Source: JBBRHH01 sp963788015
GTDB lineage: Bacteria > Planctomycetota > Phycisphaerae > Tepidisphaerales > Tepidisphaeraceae
Direction: 5' to 3'
DNA length: 64,000 nt
Assembly: GCA_963788015.1 (NCBI GenBank)
Contig: CAWBEY010000012.1
Span: 62,001-126,000 of the forward strand
Shown: piece after piece, positions 43,726-55,674 of the stretch
Numbering within the stretch: position 1 is the stretch's first letter
Layout: every line of letters starts with the position of its first letter
The notes under the pieces: model-generated
Told to the model about the DNA's origin: nothing
Database searches by the model: none
Seen by the model: the letters and a program-made list of their open reading frames with translations, nothing else
Translations under genes and position numbers: made by a program

Positions 43726-46700
43726 CTACGTAGCCGCCCGCCCGGCCTGCAACAGCGCCAGGGGCTCGGTGCGGGCGGCACTCCCAGCCGGCCACAGGCT
43801 CGCCAAAAACGCCACCGCCATGATGATCCCCAAACCGCCGAAAATGATTGGCCAGGGCACGCTCATCGGCGGGCCATACCCGATCACGTTGCGCCCCAGC
43901 GCCCCCGCATCCACCGCCATCTCCAACCCGGCCGCCAGCCCCAGCACGCACCCCACGACGCCAAGCAACAGCCCTTCGGCCAAAATCAGCCGCAAAACCT
44001 GCCCCTGCGTGACGCCGATGCTCCGCAAAATTCCAAGTTGCCAGCGGCGGGTGCGGATGCTCGCCATGATGGTGTTGGTGACGCCCAGCGAAGCCACAAG
44101 AATGGCCGCCAAGGCAACGCTGCTGACCAGATGCAGCAACCGTCGAAAGCCGTTCTGAATTTTCCACTTCACGTGCCGCACGTCGTAGGCAGTCAACCCC
44201 CAGCCGCCGACGGTGTTCTTGATACGCTCCTCGACTTCCTGCTTCGCGCCGGCCGCCGGATCAAGGTTTACCGCGGCAAATAAGGCGCCCCGCACCCCAA
44301 AGTCGCGCTGCGCATCATCCTTGCTGCCAAACACGCTCGACGCCGAGCGGTCCTCGAATTGCCGGCCCATGTCATACATGCTGACCATCACGTCGATCCC
44401 CGGCGACCACACAATACCGGCAATTGTGTAGTCCACGTCCCCGGCCACCGAAGTCGTGAGGGCGAACTTGTCCCCCACCTTCAATCCTTTCAACTGCCGA
44501 AACTCATCCGTCACAATCAGATACCGGCCCGGCACATTCGACTGAATTTCCCCGGCCGCGATAGGCGCCGATTCGCCGGCCAACGCTTTCACCTCATACA
44601 CCTCCCCGTTCCGCGCCACCTGTCCATGAATCACCGTTCCACCCGCCAGCACAAGCCCATCGGCCGGCCCGACTGCCACGCCGGTGGTTGGTTGCTTCAC
44701 CGCACTCACTCGCACCGTCTGCAACTCCCCTTCGTTCCACCGCACAATCAAATCCTCACCGCGCTTGCTGATGTTGCCACGCAGTTGCGTCCCGTCTTTC
44801 AGCGTCACGACATGGAGGTTCAGCTTATAAATCGCATAAGCATTCATTCGTTTCTGCTCGTCGGGGGAAGCGGCGCGCCCGTCATCGCGGCGAAAATCTA
44901 GCTGCATCATCCGCAGCGCCTTTTCGGGATCGACGCCGAAGAACATGGTGTTGCTGCTGGTCAGGCCCTTAGCCACGGAGAAAAAACTGTTCCCAATTCC
45001 GGGCACGGCGATGTGCATCGGCAGCACGTCTTGCTTGTTCACCCCCGGCACCTGCTTCAGGATGTCGATCTGTGTATCGTCCAATCCAAAGGGCGCATGA
45101 GACATGATAAACATATCCGGAAACTTGTCCGGCAACTGCCACCCGTTCAGCATGGTGTTGCCATTTGTTTCCAGCACCACCAGCGTTGCCAGCCCCACCA
45201 TCAGCGCCGCGGCGGTGCCAGCGGCCCGCCAGATGTTGCCGCTGAGTTGCTGGCGGAGAAGCGAATGGTTTACCCGCAGCACTGTCGCAAGCCCGCCCCC
45301 CAGCGTCTTCTCAACCAGCCATACGCAGGCCGGCGCAGCCAGAAAGAATCCCAGCATCAGCGACGGCAGCCCCAACCCAAAGTGCCCAAAAAATCGCACC
45401 GGCTTGGGCAGGCCCGGAAACAGCGTGAGGAACGGATCGATGCAAATCAGCAGCAACCCGGCCGCCAGGCAGATCAAAGTCGTGCGGTGCGACGACGGAT
45501 TGGCCAGAGGAGTCATCCCCTCCAGCGGGGTGACGCGTGTGGCGCTCCACGCCGGCAGCAGGCTCGCGGCCAGCGACGCCAGCAGCGTTCCCACCACGCC
45601 AAACAACATCCCCCCGCCGCTCATCACCGCGCCGGACGCAAAAACATCGCTGAACTTCCACGCCAGCAGCTTGATCCAGAACCACCCCAGCGGCAGGCCC
45701 ACGGCGATGCCGCTCATGGCCAGCAACATCGCCTCCAGCACCACCAGCGCCCCCACCTGCCCCTTGTATGCCCCTATCGAGCGCAGCATCGCCAGGACGC
45801 GCGGGCGCTCCGCAACACCCATGCTAAGCGTAGAAAATACAATGAACGTGGCCGCCAGCAGCGAGATCGCCCCGCCCATGTAGCTCAGGAAGTCCATCCC
45901 CTGCAGGTTCTGCTCCAGCTTTTCCCGGCTATCGCGCGCCGTGGTCAACTTCAAAAACGGATACTCTTTCATCAACCCCCGCTCAAGAGTTTTAGAAAAC
46001 TCGCGCGGCTCCACCCCCTGCTTTAGGTCAATCATCACTCGGTTGATCCGCCCCGGCGTGCCGAGAAACTCCTGCAGCGTCCCCAGCGGAACGTAGATCG
46101 TCTGCGAACTCTTGGCCAGGATTTCCGGCTTGTGAACGATGCCGACAATCGTCAGCTTCAATTGCCGCCCCTGGGGCGAGGGGGCTGTCGTGGTCGTTGG
46201 CAAAGTAGCGGCCCCGCCAGCCGCCACCGCCCTATTCGTCGCCGGACCAGTCGCAGCCTGGGTGCTCGGCATCGTTGTCGGCGGCGAGGGCAGGATGATC
46301 ACGTCCCCCACCTTCAACGGCGGCCGGCTCTCGTCCTCGGCATCTCCCCTGGCCAGCAGCTTCGCCGCCTCCTGATCGATCACCGTCACATTCCCCGTCT
46401 CGCCGGCAAACCATCGCCCGGGCGTCCCGCCCTCCATCGGCTGGGCCATCACCGCGCTGTCCTCCGGCAATCGCACGCCAATGACATTCACGTCCCGATG
46501 CGGCAACAACTTCCCCTCCGCGTCCAGCACCTTCGTGTCCGCTTCCAGCCGTCCCGCAATCCGGGCAATCTCTCCATGCCCCGCCACCTCGGCCACCACA
46601 TGTTCAGGAATGTCCCCCCGATACTCTCCCTTGCGCGTGATGGTCACATCCGTCGTCCCCATGTACTGCGTGAGATACTGCTGGATCACCTGCTTCACCG

Positions 46701-46821
46701 ACGCGTACCCGCTCGTTACCGCCACCACCAGGCTCACCGACACCGCGATGGCTGCGACGGTTAGTCCTACGCGAATGCGATGCGAAGTGAAATTGGCAAG
46801 CGCAAGCTTTACAACGGCCAT
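43726..46821 (-). CDS. ABC transporter permease with two FtsX domains
   Basis: 1031 residues, intact. N-terminal MAVVKLALANFTSHRIRVGL and an anchor helix are followed by a large periplasmic domain (about 50-320) that contains a Pro/Thr-rich spacer, FtsX block 1 (about 330-450, FIVFSTLSMGVAERPRVLAM, then LRSIGAY), two further helices, a second periplasmic domain, and FtsX block 2 near the end (TIMASIRTRRWQLGILRSIG, then V). This is the large MacB/LolE-like permease type that moves lipids, lipoproteins or peptides rather than small solutes. The ATG at 46821 has GGAGGGG upstream, overlapping the end of the ATPase gene. Substrate unknown. Confidence 0.9.
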   Translation of the reverse strand: MAVVKLALANFTSHRIRVGLTVAAIAVSVSLVVAVTSGYASVKQVIQQYLTQYMGTTDVTITRKGEYRGDIPEHVVAEVAGHGEIARIAGRLEADTKVLDAEGKLLPHRDVNVIGVRLPEDSAVMAQPMEGGTPGRWFAGETGNVTVIDQEAAKLLARGDAEDESRPPLKVGDVIILPSPPTTMPSTQAATGPATNRAVAAGGAATLPTTTTAPSPQGRQLKLTIVGIVHKPEILAKSSQTIYVPLGTLQEFLGTPGRINRVMIDLKQGVEPREFSKTLERGLMKEYPFLKLTTARDSREKLEQNLQGMDFLSYMGGAISLLAATFIVFSTLSMGVAERPRVLAMLRSIGAYKGQVGALVVLEAMLLAMSGIAVGLPLGWFWIKLLAWKFSDVFASGAVMSGGGMLFGVVGTLLASLAASLLPAWSATRVTPLEGMTPLANPSSHRTTLICLAAGLLLICIDPFLTLFPGLPKPVRFFGHFGLGLPSLMLGFFLAAPACVWLVEKTLGGGLATVLRVNHSLLRQQLSGNIWRAAGTAAALMVGLATLVVLETNGNTMLNGWQLPDKFPDMFIMSHAPFGLDDTQIDILKQVPGVNKQDVLPMHIAVPGIGNSFFSVAKGLTSSNTMFFGVDPEKALRMMQLDFRRDDGRAASPDEQKRMNAYAIYKLNLHVVTLKDGTQLRGNISKRGEDLIVRWNEGELQTVRVSAVKQPTTGVAVGPADGLVLAGGTVIHGQVARNGEVYEVKALAGESAPIAAGEIQSNVPGRYLIVTDEFRQLKGLKVGDKFALTTSVAGDVDYTIAGIVWSPGIDVMVSMYDMGRQFEDRSASSVFGSKDDAQRDFGVRGALFAAVNLDPAAGAKQEVEERIKNTVGGWGLTAYDVRHVKWKIQNGFRRLLHLVSSVALAAILVASLGVTNTIMASIRTRRWQLGILRSIGVTQGQVLRLILAEGLLLGVVGCVLGLAAGLEMAVDAGALGRNVIGYGPPMSVPWPIIFGGLGIIMAVAFLASLWPAGSAARTEPLALLQAGRAAT

Positions 46822-46825
46822 GGGT

Positions 46826-47581
46826 TTACCCCTCCACGCCCGCCGTCCGCAACGATTCCTGATATCGCACCGCCAGCCCTTCCCCGCCGTTGGTTTCCTG
46901 CGTGGCAAAACGCTGGATGGCGTGGCCATCGCGCATCACCAGCACCTCCTTCGCATACGTCGCCACCGACGGCTCATGCGTCACCATCACGATGGTCTTG
47001 TTATGGATCACCGACAAATCCCGCAGCAGCTCACACACCGCCCGGCTGTTGTTGGAATCCAAATTCCCAGTCGGCTCATCGGCAAGGATCACGGCCGGAT
47101 CGGTAATCGGCGCCCGGCCAATCGCCACCCGCTGCTGCTCCCCACCGCTCATGACATCAGGCCGATGTTCCCGCCGATGCGACAACCCAAGTGTCTCCAG
47201 CAACTCATCCACCTTCGGCCCCACCTCGCGCCGGCTCTTGCCCTCCAGCGTCAAAGGCAAGGCCATGTTCTCGGCGGCCGTCAAAGTGGGAATCAGATTG
47301 AAGGCCTGAAAGACAAGACCAATGTGCCGCCGGCGAAACAGGGTCAACTGCCGGTCGTTCATCACCGCCAAATCCTCCCCGCGAATCAGCACCCGGCCAT
47401 TGTCCACCCCCGTGAGCCCCGCCATCAGATGCAAAAGCGTGCTTTTCCCCGATCCGCTGGCCCCCATAATGGCCAAAAACTGGCCTTGAGGCACCGAAAA
47501 GCTCACGCCCTTGAGCGCAATGACCGCCCTGTCCCCTTGCCGGAATATTTTGGTGACGTTATCAACGACCAGCGGCTCCAT
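46826..47581 (-). CDS. ABC transporter ATP-binding protein (LolD/MacB type)
   Basis: 251 residues from ATG 47581 (MEPLVVDNVTKIFRQGDRAV), with GAGGAG upstream. Walker A GASGSGKST, Q-loop VFQAFNLIPTLTAAENMALP, signature MSGGEQQRVAIGRA, Walker B VILADEPTGNLDS and switch His in VMVTHEP are all present. 'GNLD' and the short Q-loop region are typical of the LolD/FtsE/MacB family that pairs with FtsX-type permeases. The stop is 4 bases from the permease start, so the pair is one operon. It is intact; the second residue pair of the signature (SGGEQQRVA) is standard. Confidence 0.93.
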   Translation of the reverse strand: MEPLVVDNVTKIFRQGDRAVIALKGVSFSVPQGQFLAIMGASGSGKSTLLHLMAGLTGVDNGRVLIRGEDLAVMNDRQLTLFRRRHIGLVFQAFNLIPTLTAAENMALPLTLEGKSRREVGPKVDELLETLGLSHRREHRPDVMSGGEQQRVAIGRAPITDPAVILADEPTGNLDSNNSRAVCELLRDLSVIHNKTIVMVTHEPSVATYAKEVLVMRDGHAIQRFATQETNGGEGLAVRYQESLRTAGVEG

Positions 47582-47744
47582 CAGTCTCCTCAAACTACCG
47601 GCGTTACTATAGCCCGCTCATTGGGCGTCGCAACATGCAAGCCGCTTTCACCCAATTTCCTATCGGTAAACTAGGTAGACATTCTAAATCTGCTTGCTAC
47701 ACTTGCCCGGCTTTACTGGAGATTGTTCGTGAGGAGCTGTTTTT

Positions 47745-50032
<2,288 letters not shown>

Positions 50033-50082
50033 AAATCCGGGGCTTCCGCTCCACCCCTGAACCCTCACACCCTGATCCTCAA

Positions 50083-50651
50083 ATGCACAAACTAGCCATA
50101 AAGCTCTTACTTCACCCCGCCCTCCCCGCAGCTGGCGAATCCTTCGTCCCCGTTTCCATTACTGGATTCAAACCCACGCCCTCCCCGACCATCTCCTCTT
50201 CGACGTGGCCGATTACGCCCACGTCCCGACCGGCCCCGGAATCATCCTGATTTCCCACCAGGCCAACATCGCCATCGACCAATGCCAAAACCGCCCCGGC
50301 CTCCTCTACACCCGCAAAACTCCGCTCGACGGCGCATTGCCCGAACAGGTCAAACAAGTCCTTCGATACACGCTCCAGGCCGCCCAGCTTCTGGAACAAT
50401 CGCCCGACCTTCCCGGCCTAAAGTTCGCCACCAACGAACTCCTGTTCCAGATCAACGATCGACTAGAAGCCCCCAACACCCCCGAGACGTTCGCGGCCAT
50501 AAGTCCCACACTTCAGCAAATCGCTGATGCACTCTTCGCTCAGAAAGTCACGCTGGAGCAGTCCGCACCCGATCCCCGGTCCCTGTTCGAAATTCGCGTC
50601 AAAGCATCGTCGTCGCCCGCCGTGCCCGATCTAATCCAAAATCTCGGCTGA
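50083..50651 (+). CDS. Conserved protein of unknown function next to the reductase (one frameshift)
   Basis: About 189 residues. MHKLAIKLLLHPALPAAGES, then after a break near 50150 FHYWIQTHALPDHLLFDVAD, YAHVPTGPGIILISHQANIA, LYTRKTPLDGALPEQVKQVL and a C-terminus rich in helices ending VPDLIQNLG. The 'H-WIQ---L-DHLLIDVADYAHVP-GPGI-LI-H--N---D' start is a consistent family pattern that I associate with genes near assimilatory reductases in several phyla, but I cannot name it. It begins 50 bases after the reductase, so they probably share a transcript. It may bind a redox cofactor; this is a guess. Confidence 0.6.
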
Positions 50652-50942
50652 GGCGGGGCGCAAGAGTATGATCCATTTTTCACGCTCTCCGCCGAACCAA
50701 ACGATCCCCTTCTCTGTGGAACTGTTCGCATCTTATTCCCACCACCGCCGCCGCATTTCTTCTTCCATCACTTTGATCCCGCTTTCTTACCGGCCAAATG
50801 TCTGTTGTTCGACCACGCGTTTGGCGGCAGGACCAAGCCCAGCCGACGGTTGCTGGGTTTTTGTTGGAGTACCACGCTGGAAGCCAACGACGCCAAAACT
50901 CTGCCGATGCCGATCGTTGGCGGAATAAATACGACCAAGTGA
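50652..50942 (+). other. Open frame of uncertain coding status
   Basis: Directly after the TGA of the preceding gene the same frame stays open for 96 codons to a TGA at 50940-50942 and contains DPFFTLSAEPNDPLLCGTVR, FFFHHFDPAFLPAKCLLFDH and TLEANDAKTLPMPIVGGINT. There is no start codon near the beginning. It might be a truncated gene, a read-through part of the preceding one, or non-coding. Confidence 0.25.
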
Positions 50943-51002
50943 CGTACCAGTTCGTGGACCTCTCGCCCCTTTTGCTTCTTCTCCTCCATGAAAGGACGAG
51001 CC

Positions 51003-51918
51003 ATGAACCCACGCTATCTGGCCATCATCGCCTGCACGCTCCTGACCTGCGCCGCGGCAGCCGTGGCGGCGGACAACGCCGGCGATGAGCGCTTCCCATC
51101 CCCGCCCGCCGGGTTTGACAGGCGTCGCGACGGAATCGCGCCGCGGAAAAGTGGAGCTGGTCGAATACGACTCGGCGACGATCGGCATCAAAACGAAAAG
51201 TCAGCGTCTACACGCCGCCCGGCTACGCCAAAGGCCAGAAGTACCCCGTCCTCTACCTCCTCCACGGAATTGGCGGAGACGAAAATGAGTGGCTGCGCGG
51301 CGGCTCGGCTAACGTGGTCCTCGACAATCTGTACGCGGACAAAAAGCTTGCCCGATGATCGTCGTCTTCCCCAACGGCCGCGCTTCCAAAGACCTCACCG
51401 GCCGCGACCCGATCCCCAAACAGTCGCCAGCCTTCGCCGCCTTCGAAAAGGACCTGCTCAACGACCTGATTCCCTTCATCGAGAAAACCTACTCCGTGAA
51501 GTCCGACCGAGAATCACGTGCCCTTGCGGGCCTCTCGATGGGCGGCGGCCAGTCACTCAATTTTGGCCTCGGCAATCTCGACACGTTCGCGTGGATTGGC
51601 GGCTTTTCGTCCGCCCCCAACACCAAGCCGCCAGCCGACCTTCTCAAGGATCCCCAGGCCGCCAGCCACAAACTACGCCTGCTCTACCTCGCCTGCGGCG
51701 ACAACGATGGCCTGCTCCCGATCAGCGAAGGCGTCCATAAAATGCTGGACGACAACAAGGTCACGCATCTCTACCGCATCATCCCCGGCGGCCGCCACGA
51801 TTTCACAGTGTGGAAGAGCGATCTATACCATTTCTCCCAGATGCTTTTCCGCGAGCCGCCGCAGGCTTCTGAGAAAAAGGCGGAGGGTCCGGCGCCGACG
51901 TCAGAGCATCAAAGCTGA
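51003..51918 (+). CDS. Secreted esterase of the CE1/esterase-D type (three frameshifts)
   Basis: About 305 residues. Signal peptide MNPRYLAIIACTLLTCAAAA; then KVELVEYDSATIGIKR, YTPPGYAKGQKYPVLYLLHG, IGGDENEWLRGGSANVVLDN, PMIVVFPNGRASKDL, the nucleophile elbow LAGLSMGGGQSLNFGL (Ser), YLACGDNDGLLPISEGVHKM (Asp) and PGGRHDFTVWKSDLYHFSQM (His). This is the feruloyl-/acetyl-xylan-esterase-like alpha/beta hydrolase family (COG2382/CE1). It would act outside the cytoplasm on plant polysaccharide esters. Breaks near 51130, 51195 and 51350. The ATG at 51003 has AAAGGA about 7 bases upstream. Confidence 0.85.
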
Positions 51919-51949
51919 TAAAATAATAAGGGGTCATTCAATCATTCAT

Positions 51950-52125
51950 GAATGCCATTCGGTTAGCGAATTCCTCCAAACTCCGCGCCGGGCCGCGCGT
52001 TGCAGCGACGTGAGCAAAAGGCGGCCTCCTGTCATCATGGTGTTGCTTTAACTCACCCTCATCCAGTCACAGAGCAGGCGGAAAACGCACGAAACAGGCG
52101 GAAGTCAACCAAGTGAATGGCATCC
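51950..52125 (+). mobile_element. Small deletion derivative (MITE-like) of the IS4-family element
   Basis: Begins GAATGCCATTC-GGTTAGCGA and ends AAGTGAATGGCATCC, the same ends as the IS4-family element at 34676-36214. Internal similarity extends inward: ACTCCGCGCCG (51979-51989; element 34708-34718), CCTCCTG-CATCATG-TGTTG and ACAGG-GGAAGTC at the right. The transposase gene is entirely missing, so this is about 176 bp of joined ends. The remainder of 51919-52270 contains nothing recognisable. Confidence 0.75.
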
Positions 52126-52270
52126 GCTTGTGACTTGCGACCTTGTGACCTTTTTCCCTTCTTCGTACCGGCCACTGTCCCGCGGGCCAAGGTTCGCGCC
52201 GTCTCCGCCGCCGCCTTTCATGATTCTCCCGCCTCTCCAGTACCCGCCGGCCGCAGCCCGTGAAGAGTGA

Positions 52271-53129
52271 TCAGTTGCGCAGGTCGTCCACAGTTCGAAG
52301 TTCCGCGAGGTGAGTCACCTTGTGGCAGTTAGGGCAGAGCAAGGCCAAGTCTTTAGGGTCGGTGGTGGTCGGTCCGGTCTTGGAGAGCCACTGAAGGTGG
52401 TGACACTCGATGTAGTTGACGGCATCTGGCCCGTATCGTTCCGCGAGCACGAGATCGCAGCCTTCGCATTTCAGCTTTCCGTCCCGCTCCATCGCGGCCT
52501 TCTTCTTGTCATGGACAACCCTCGGATGGCGCTCAATTTGAAGATGAGTGACATACTTGCGATCCCCTTCCTGTCGGCGTTCGAGTTCTACGATTGTCGC
52601 CTCTGCCGTCGGCCTGATTCCTGTCGGCGCACGTTCTTCCCAAGCGTCACGCCAAGCGTTATCCAAGAGATCGCTTGCCTCTTCCAAGGCGTTCCCGTTG
52701 GACTGGAGTTTGAAGCGACTCTTCTCCTTTCTGCCGGACGCAATATGAATCGCATTCAAGTCGTTGGCGTTCAATAGCGGCGCGTTCGGGGTCTGCCATT
52801 TCTTTAAATTCGAGATAGTTCACCCAGATCTTTTCGTCGAAGTTCTTCCGATCCCTAATCCATTGCCCACTTGTTATGACTGTTCCAGAGGCGATGATGC
52901 CTGAGCACTTCTGGCCTGTTCGCCGCAGGAAGAACGGTGCGCGAACCGGAATTGAGTGATCGGCCGCCTTCCACCAGTCGACATAGGCGTTTCCGTTTTG
53001 CCACTCGCGAAACCTCATCGGAAGTTCTGGGAACATCTTCGGATTCCACAGGAACAAGTAAGATCGCATCGATTGCCTCAAGAAATTCGGGGATTCAAAA
53101 TGGACGGAGCGGGCATCGGTATTGTTCAT
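52271..53129 (-). CDS. HNH endonuclease with N-terminal EVE-like domain (one frameshift)
   Basis: About 286 residues. The N-terminal part SYLFLWNPKMFPELPMRFRE, SIPVRAPFFLRRTGQKCSGI and IASGTVITSGQWIRDRKN looks like an EVE/PUA-type modified-base-binding fold. After a break near 52780 the protein continues PLLNANDLNAIHIASGRKEK and ends with the HNH nuclease: CEGCDLVL, YIECHHLQWLSKTG, LALLCPNCHKVTH, with two CxxC zinc pairs, the HH pair and the final His. The layout suggests a type IV-like restriction enzyme that recognises modified DNA and cuts it. It sits beside decayed VapBC genes and the MITE-like copy, an accessory setting. Domain names are from motif resemblance. Confidence 0.72.
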
Positions 53130-53281
53130 ATCAACACTCTTTCACTTTCACCTTCACTCGGCCATCCCTCGCTCCGCACCTTCTGCTCAATCCCAACCGC
53201 TGCACTGTCTGCTTCACCCACCGCTCGCTCCCGAACAGCCGATTTTTTCCAGTGAAATGTGAGACTCGGTATGCTATTTTC

Positions 53282-53560
53282 ATGAAAACCACGCTGGATC
53301 TTCCAGATGACTTGGTCAAGGAAATCAAACTTCGCGCGGTACACGAGCGAAGAAGCTGAAAGAGACTGCAGCGGAATTGTTACGCAAGGGACTGAATGTT
53401 AAATCAAAGCATTCACCGGCGACGCTAAGCGTTGACAAGAAAATTCTCAAGCGTCGCAAGACCATCACCCACAAGTTCGTATCCGGAGAACGGGGTGTGG
53501 AGTTAGCTGGCATTGAAGCCAGCCGCACGGCAGTCCGCCTTAAGGAAAACCAGGCGCCAA
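53282..53560 (+). pseudogene. VapB-type antitoxin, frameshifted
   Basis: MKTTLDLPDDLVKEIKLRAV, then after a break near 53345 KLKETAAELLRKGLNVK and a longer C-terminal part. The first 40 residues are the ribbon-helix-helix DNA-binding pattern 'MKTTLDLPDDL--E-K-RA---G-KLKE--AELL--GL' of VapB antitoxins for PIN toxins. Whether the protein is functional depends on the frameshift being an error. Confidence 0.6.
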
Positions 53561-53585
53561 AGCTTTCCGACGATGATCCCACGTC

Positions 53586-53851
53586 ATGGCCGTGCTTACC
53601 GGACACAATTCTATGGATTGCCTTAACGTGGGCTCGTTCGCCCCGTGCCGTTAAGGTGCTGGTTGCACCATATCAACAACCCGGAAGCGTGCCTTGCGGA
53701 ACCAGTCATCTTTGTATTGCTTCGCCATGCCACCGACGCCGAAGCGTCTCAGTTGACAAACCATTTTCAGTTCCTGCCTCGTGTTGCCAGTCCGCCCAAC
53801 CTGTCGAGCATCGCCGCGAACTCAGTCGCGCACGCCGCCGCACTGGATTGA
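53586..53851 (+). pseudogene. PIN-domain toxin remnant following VapB
   Basis: CLPDTILWIALTWARSPRAV matches the start of a VapC PIN domain ('CLPDTNIWIAL--A--H--A---W'), but the residue after DT is Ile instead of Asn and the rest breaks into other frames within 30 codons (for example INNPEACLAEPVIFVLLRHA). No later catalytic acid motif can be found. A decayed toxin. Confidence 0.4.
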
Positions 53852-53889
53852 CCGTTGGTTCAATGATTTGCGGGAACGATGCGGCTGAA

Positions 53890-54305
53890 TCAGGGGCTGG
53901 CGGCGAGCCAGTTCTCGGTGGGGATGTCCGGCAACGCGGTGAAATCCTGGTCCGATGTGCGACCGAGAGCGTCATTTGCCTGGCCAACGCGGCGAGCATC
54001 ATGTCCACCTGGGAGAGCACGCGGCCACGGCGTTTAAGATCGTGGTGGATCACGCCGTAAAGCGTGGCGGTCGATGGGTCGATCGGCCAGACGCGGATCT
54101 GGCGGAGCAATCGTTCGAGGTTGAGGCGGTACACGTCGGGCTGACTGACCTGCTGGATGCCGGCTTCGATCTCGCAGAGCACCGGCACGCAGGTGCCGAC
54201 CTTGATGCCCCGTTGTCGCAGATCGGTGATTCGCTGCCGCACGGATGATGTTGGCGTGACGGCACGGGAGAGGTGATTGGTGTCGAGCAGGTAGCCCGCG
54301 GTCAC
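53890..54305 (-). CDS. PIN-domain ribonuclease toxin (VapC-like; one frameshift)
   Basis: About 138 residues: GYLLDTNHLSRAV (first Asp), VPVLCEIEAGIQQ (Glu), VLSQVDMMLAALARQ (Asp) and, after a break near 53960, TSDQDFTALPDIPTENWLAA (last Asp), then a TGA. All four PIN acids are present. The GTG at 54305 overlaps the antitoxin stop (GTGA), so translation is coupled. The target RNA is unknown. Confidence 0.8.
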
Positions 54306-54560
54306 GGAAGTCCCCACTGCTTGCGGACGGCCTCTTTGCTCTCGCGTTCGATCTCGTCGAGTGCGTTCAGGAAACGCTCATGCTCCTCGGCGGGTATTTG
54401 GCGGTGGCGGCGTCCATCTCCTGTGCCCACTGGCTGATCTCCGCGTCGGCGTGGCCGGCCTCGGTTCCTCGACAACCAGTTCCTGCCCGTCGGCCCAATC
54501 GGGCGGCAGGGGTTCGACGGGTTGGATGATGCCATGGCGCAGGACCGCTTTGATGGTCAT
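54302..54560 (-). CDS. VapB-like antitoxin (two frameshifts)
   Basis: Begins MTIKAVLRHGIIQPVEPLPP (then DWADGQELVVEE), the 'T-KA-LR-GVIQPLEPLP--W-DG--L-V' pattern of small AbrB-like antitoxins that pair with PIN toxins. Continues after breaks near 54465 and 54410 with AEISQWAQEMDAATAK and AEEHERFLNALDEIERESKE, then AVRKQWGLP. The ATG at 54560 has AGGAG 8 bases upstream. It overlaps the toxin start by 4 bases. Confidence 0.72.
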
Positions 54561-54725
54561 ATCAGCTCCTGAGTAAAGCATAGGGTGATCGCGGCTTCAG
54601 TCAATTTCCGGTGCATTCAGGCGTATCGATGAAGCATGCTCGCCCACTCCCTCCGCCTGAAGGGCAAAAACTGCTGTGCAACTGGCCGGTGGACCGGCGA
54701 GCAAACGGAAATCCCCCCGCCCCGA

Positions 54726-54731
54726 TACAAT
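54726..54731 (+). promoter_or_regulatory. -10-like TACAAT, leaderless start of the 54738 gene
   Basis: TACAAT ends 6 bases before the ATG at 54738. Between 54561 and 54725 I see no gene. Confidence 0.5.
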
Positions 54732-54737
54732 CCCCCC

Positions 54738-54980
54738 ATGACTCCTCCTATGCTCGGATCCTGGCCCGTCCTCATCCACGCCGTCCGCCCCTTCACCATC
54801 CATGGCGATCAATACTACGAACTGCACATCACCCGCCTTGATGAATCCCCCGATGGATCCGGCAATGAGCTGCTCGCCATCAAAGTCCCACAGCACGCGC
54901 CCCCTTCCGTGCCGCTCGAAGGGCAAAAACTCTCGGTCACCTTCCTCATGGGCCAGGTCACGGCCGCCACCCCTTTATAA
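54738..54980 (+). CDS. Small conserved-looking protein of unknown function
   Basis: 80 residues: MTPPMLGSWPVLIHAVRPFT, IHGDQYYELHITRLDESPDG, SGNELLAIKVPQHAPPSVPL and a short strand-rich end. Strand-rich and uncharged at the ends, it looks like a single small beta-barrel (OB-like), but no family is recognised. The start is chosen because TACAAT lies 6 bases upstream (leaderless) and codon composition becomes GC3-rich from there. The following gene starts 14 bases after the stop. Confidence 0.5.
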   Translation: MTPPMLGSWPVLIHAVRPFTIHGDQYYELHITRLDESPDGSGNELLAIKVPQHAPPSVPLEGQKLSVTFLMGQVTAATPL

Positions 54981-54994
54981 TTGTGCGTAACACC

Positions 54995-55576
54995 ATGCGC
55001 CGCCTCCTCAACATCCTCTGCCTCCTGGGCCTCCTGTTTCTGGGCCTCTCGATTGTCTCCTGGATCCGCAGCCATTACGTCTGGGACCGCGTCGGCCGAC
55101 AGTTCTACTCCACCACCGACTGGACCTGCCGCACCATCATCATCGACACCCGCCCCGGCCAAATCCGCCTCCAGGTCGCCCGCGCTGTCCCACGTACCGC
55201 CTGGCTCATCGACCAGTTCCGCCGAAACTCGCTCCGCCCAAGCTACTACCGCTACGCCGATCCTCCCGCCGCCCGCAATTGGACCGGCCCCACCGTCTTA
55301 AACCGCATGGGCCTCCTCCTCGACGGCCGCACCACCCCCATGCCCGACCGCACCTCCTCCAGTTGGACACTCGTTCTCCCCCACTGGTTTCTCGCCACCG
55401 GCTTCCTTCTTGTCAACCTCGCGACCCTCTCCCTCCGCCGCCATTACTACCCCACCCGCCGCCCCACCCGCCCCGGCCATTGCCCCCACTGCAACTACGA
55501 CCTCCGCGCCAGCCAAAACCGCTGCCCCGAATGCGGCCACCCCATCCCCGAAAAAATCTCCGATATACCCATTTGA
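54995..55576 (+). CDS. Membrane protein with C-terminal zinc ribbon
   Basis: 193 residues with an N-terminal helix (ILCLLGLLFLGLSIVSWI), a soluble middle part (DRVGRQFYSTTDWTCRTIII), a second helix (WFLATGFLLVNLATLSL) and a C-terminal zinc ribbon HCPHCNYDLRASQNRCPECG. The 'C--C-YDLRA----CPECG' ribbon is very common at the ends of small planctomycete membrane proteins and supports the taxonomic call. Function is unknown. A GTG at 54983 is an alternative start; ATG 54995 puts the helix at the usual distance from the N-terminus. Confidence 0.7.
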   Translation: MRRLLNILCLLGLLFLGLSIVSWIRSHYVWDRVGRQFYSTTDWTCRTIIIDTRPGQIRLQVARAVPRTAWLIDQFRRNSLRPSYYRYADPPAARNWTGPTVLNRMGLLLDGRTTPMPDRTSSSWTLVLPHWFLATGFLLVNLATLSLRRHYYPTRRPTRPGHCPHCNYDLRASQNRCPECGHPIPEKISDIPI

Positions 55577-55659
55577 CCTACTCCTCTCCTACTCCGTGCC
55601 CTCCGTGCCTCCGTGGTGGCCACCTCCCCCCCGCCGCTTTACCTCCTCCCGCCGCCAAC

Positions 55660-55665
55660 TATCAT
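55660..55665 (+). promoter_or_regulatory. -10-like TATCAT, leaderless start of the haem-protein gene
   Basis: TATCAT ends 9 bases before the ATG at 55675. Confidence 0.4.
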
Positions 55666-55674
55666 TCCCTCCCT

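Noticed and set aside
50768..51004. 78-codon minus-strand frame between the reductase partner and the esterase
   Set aside because: Overlaps the esterase leader and start and the competing plus-strand frame; no motif supports it.
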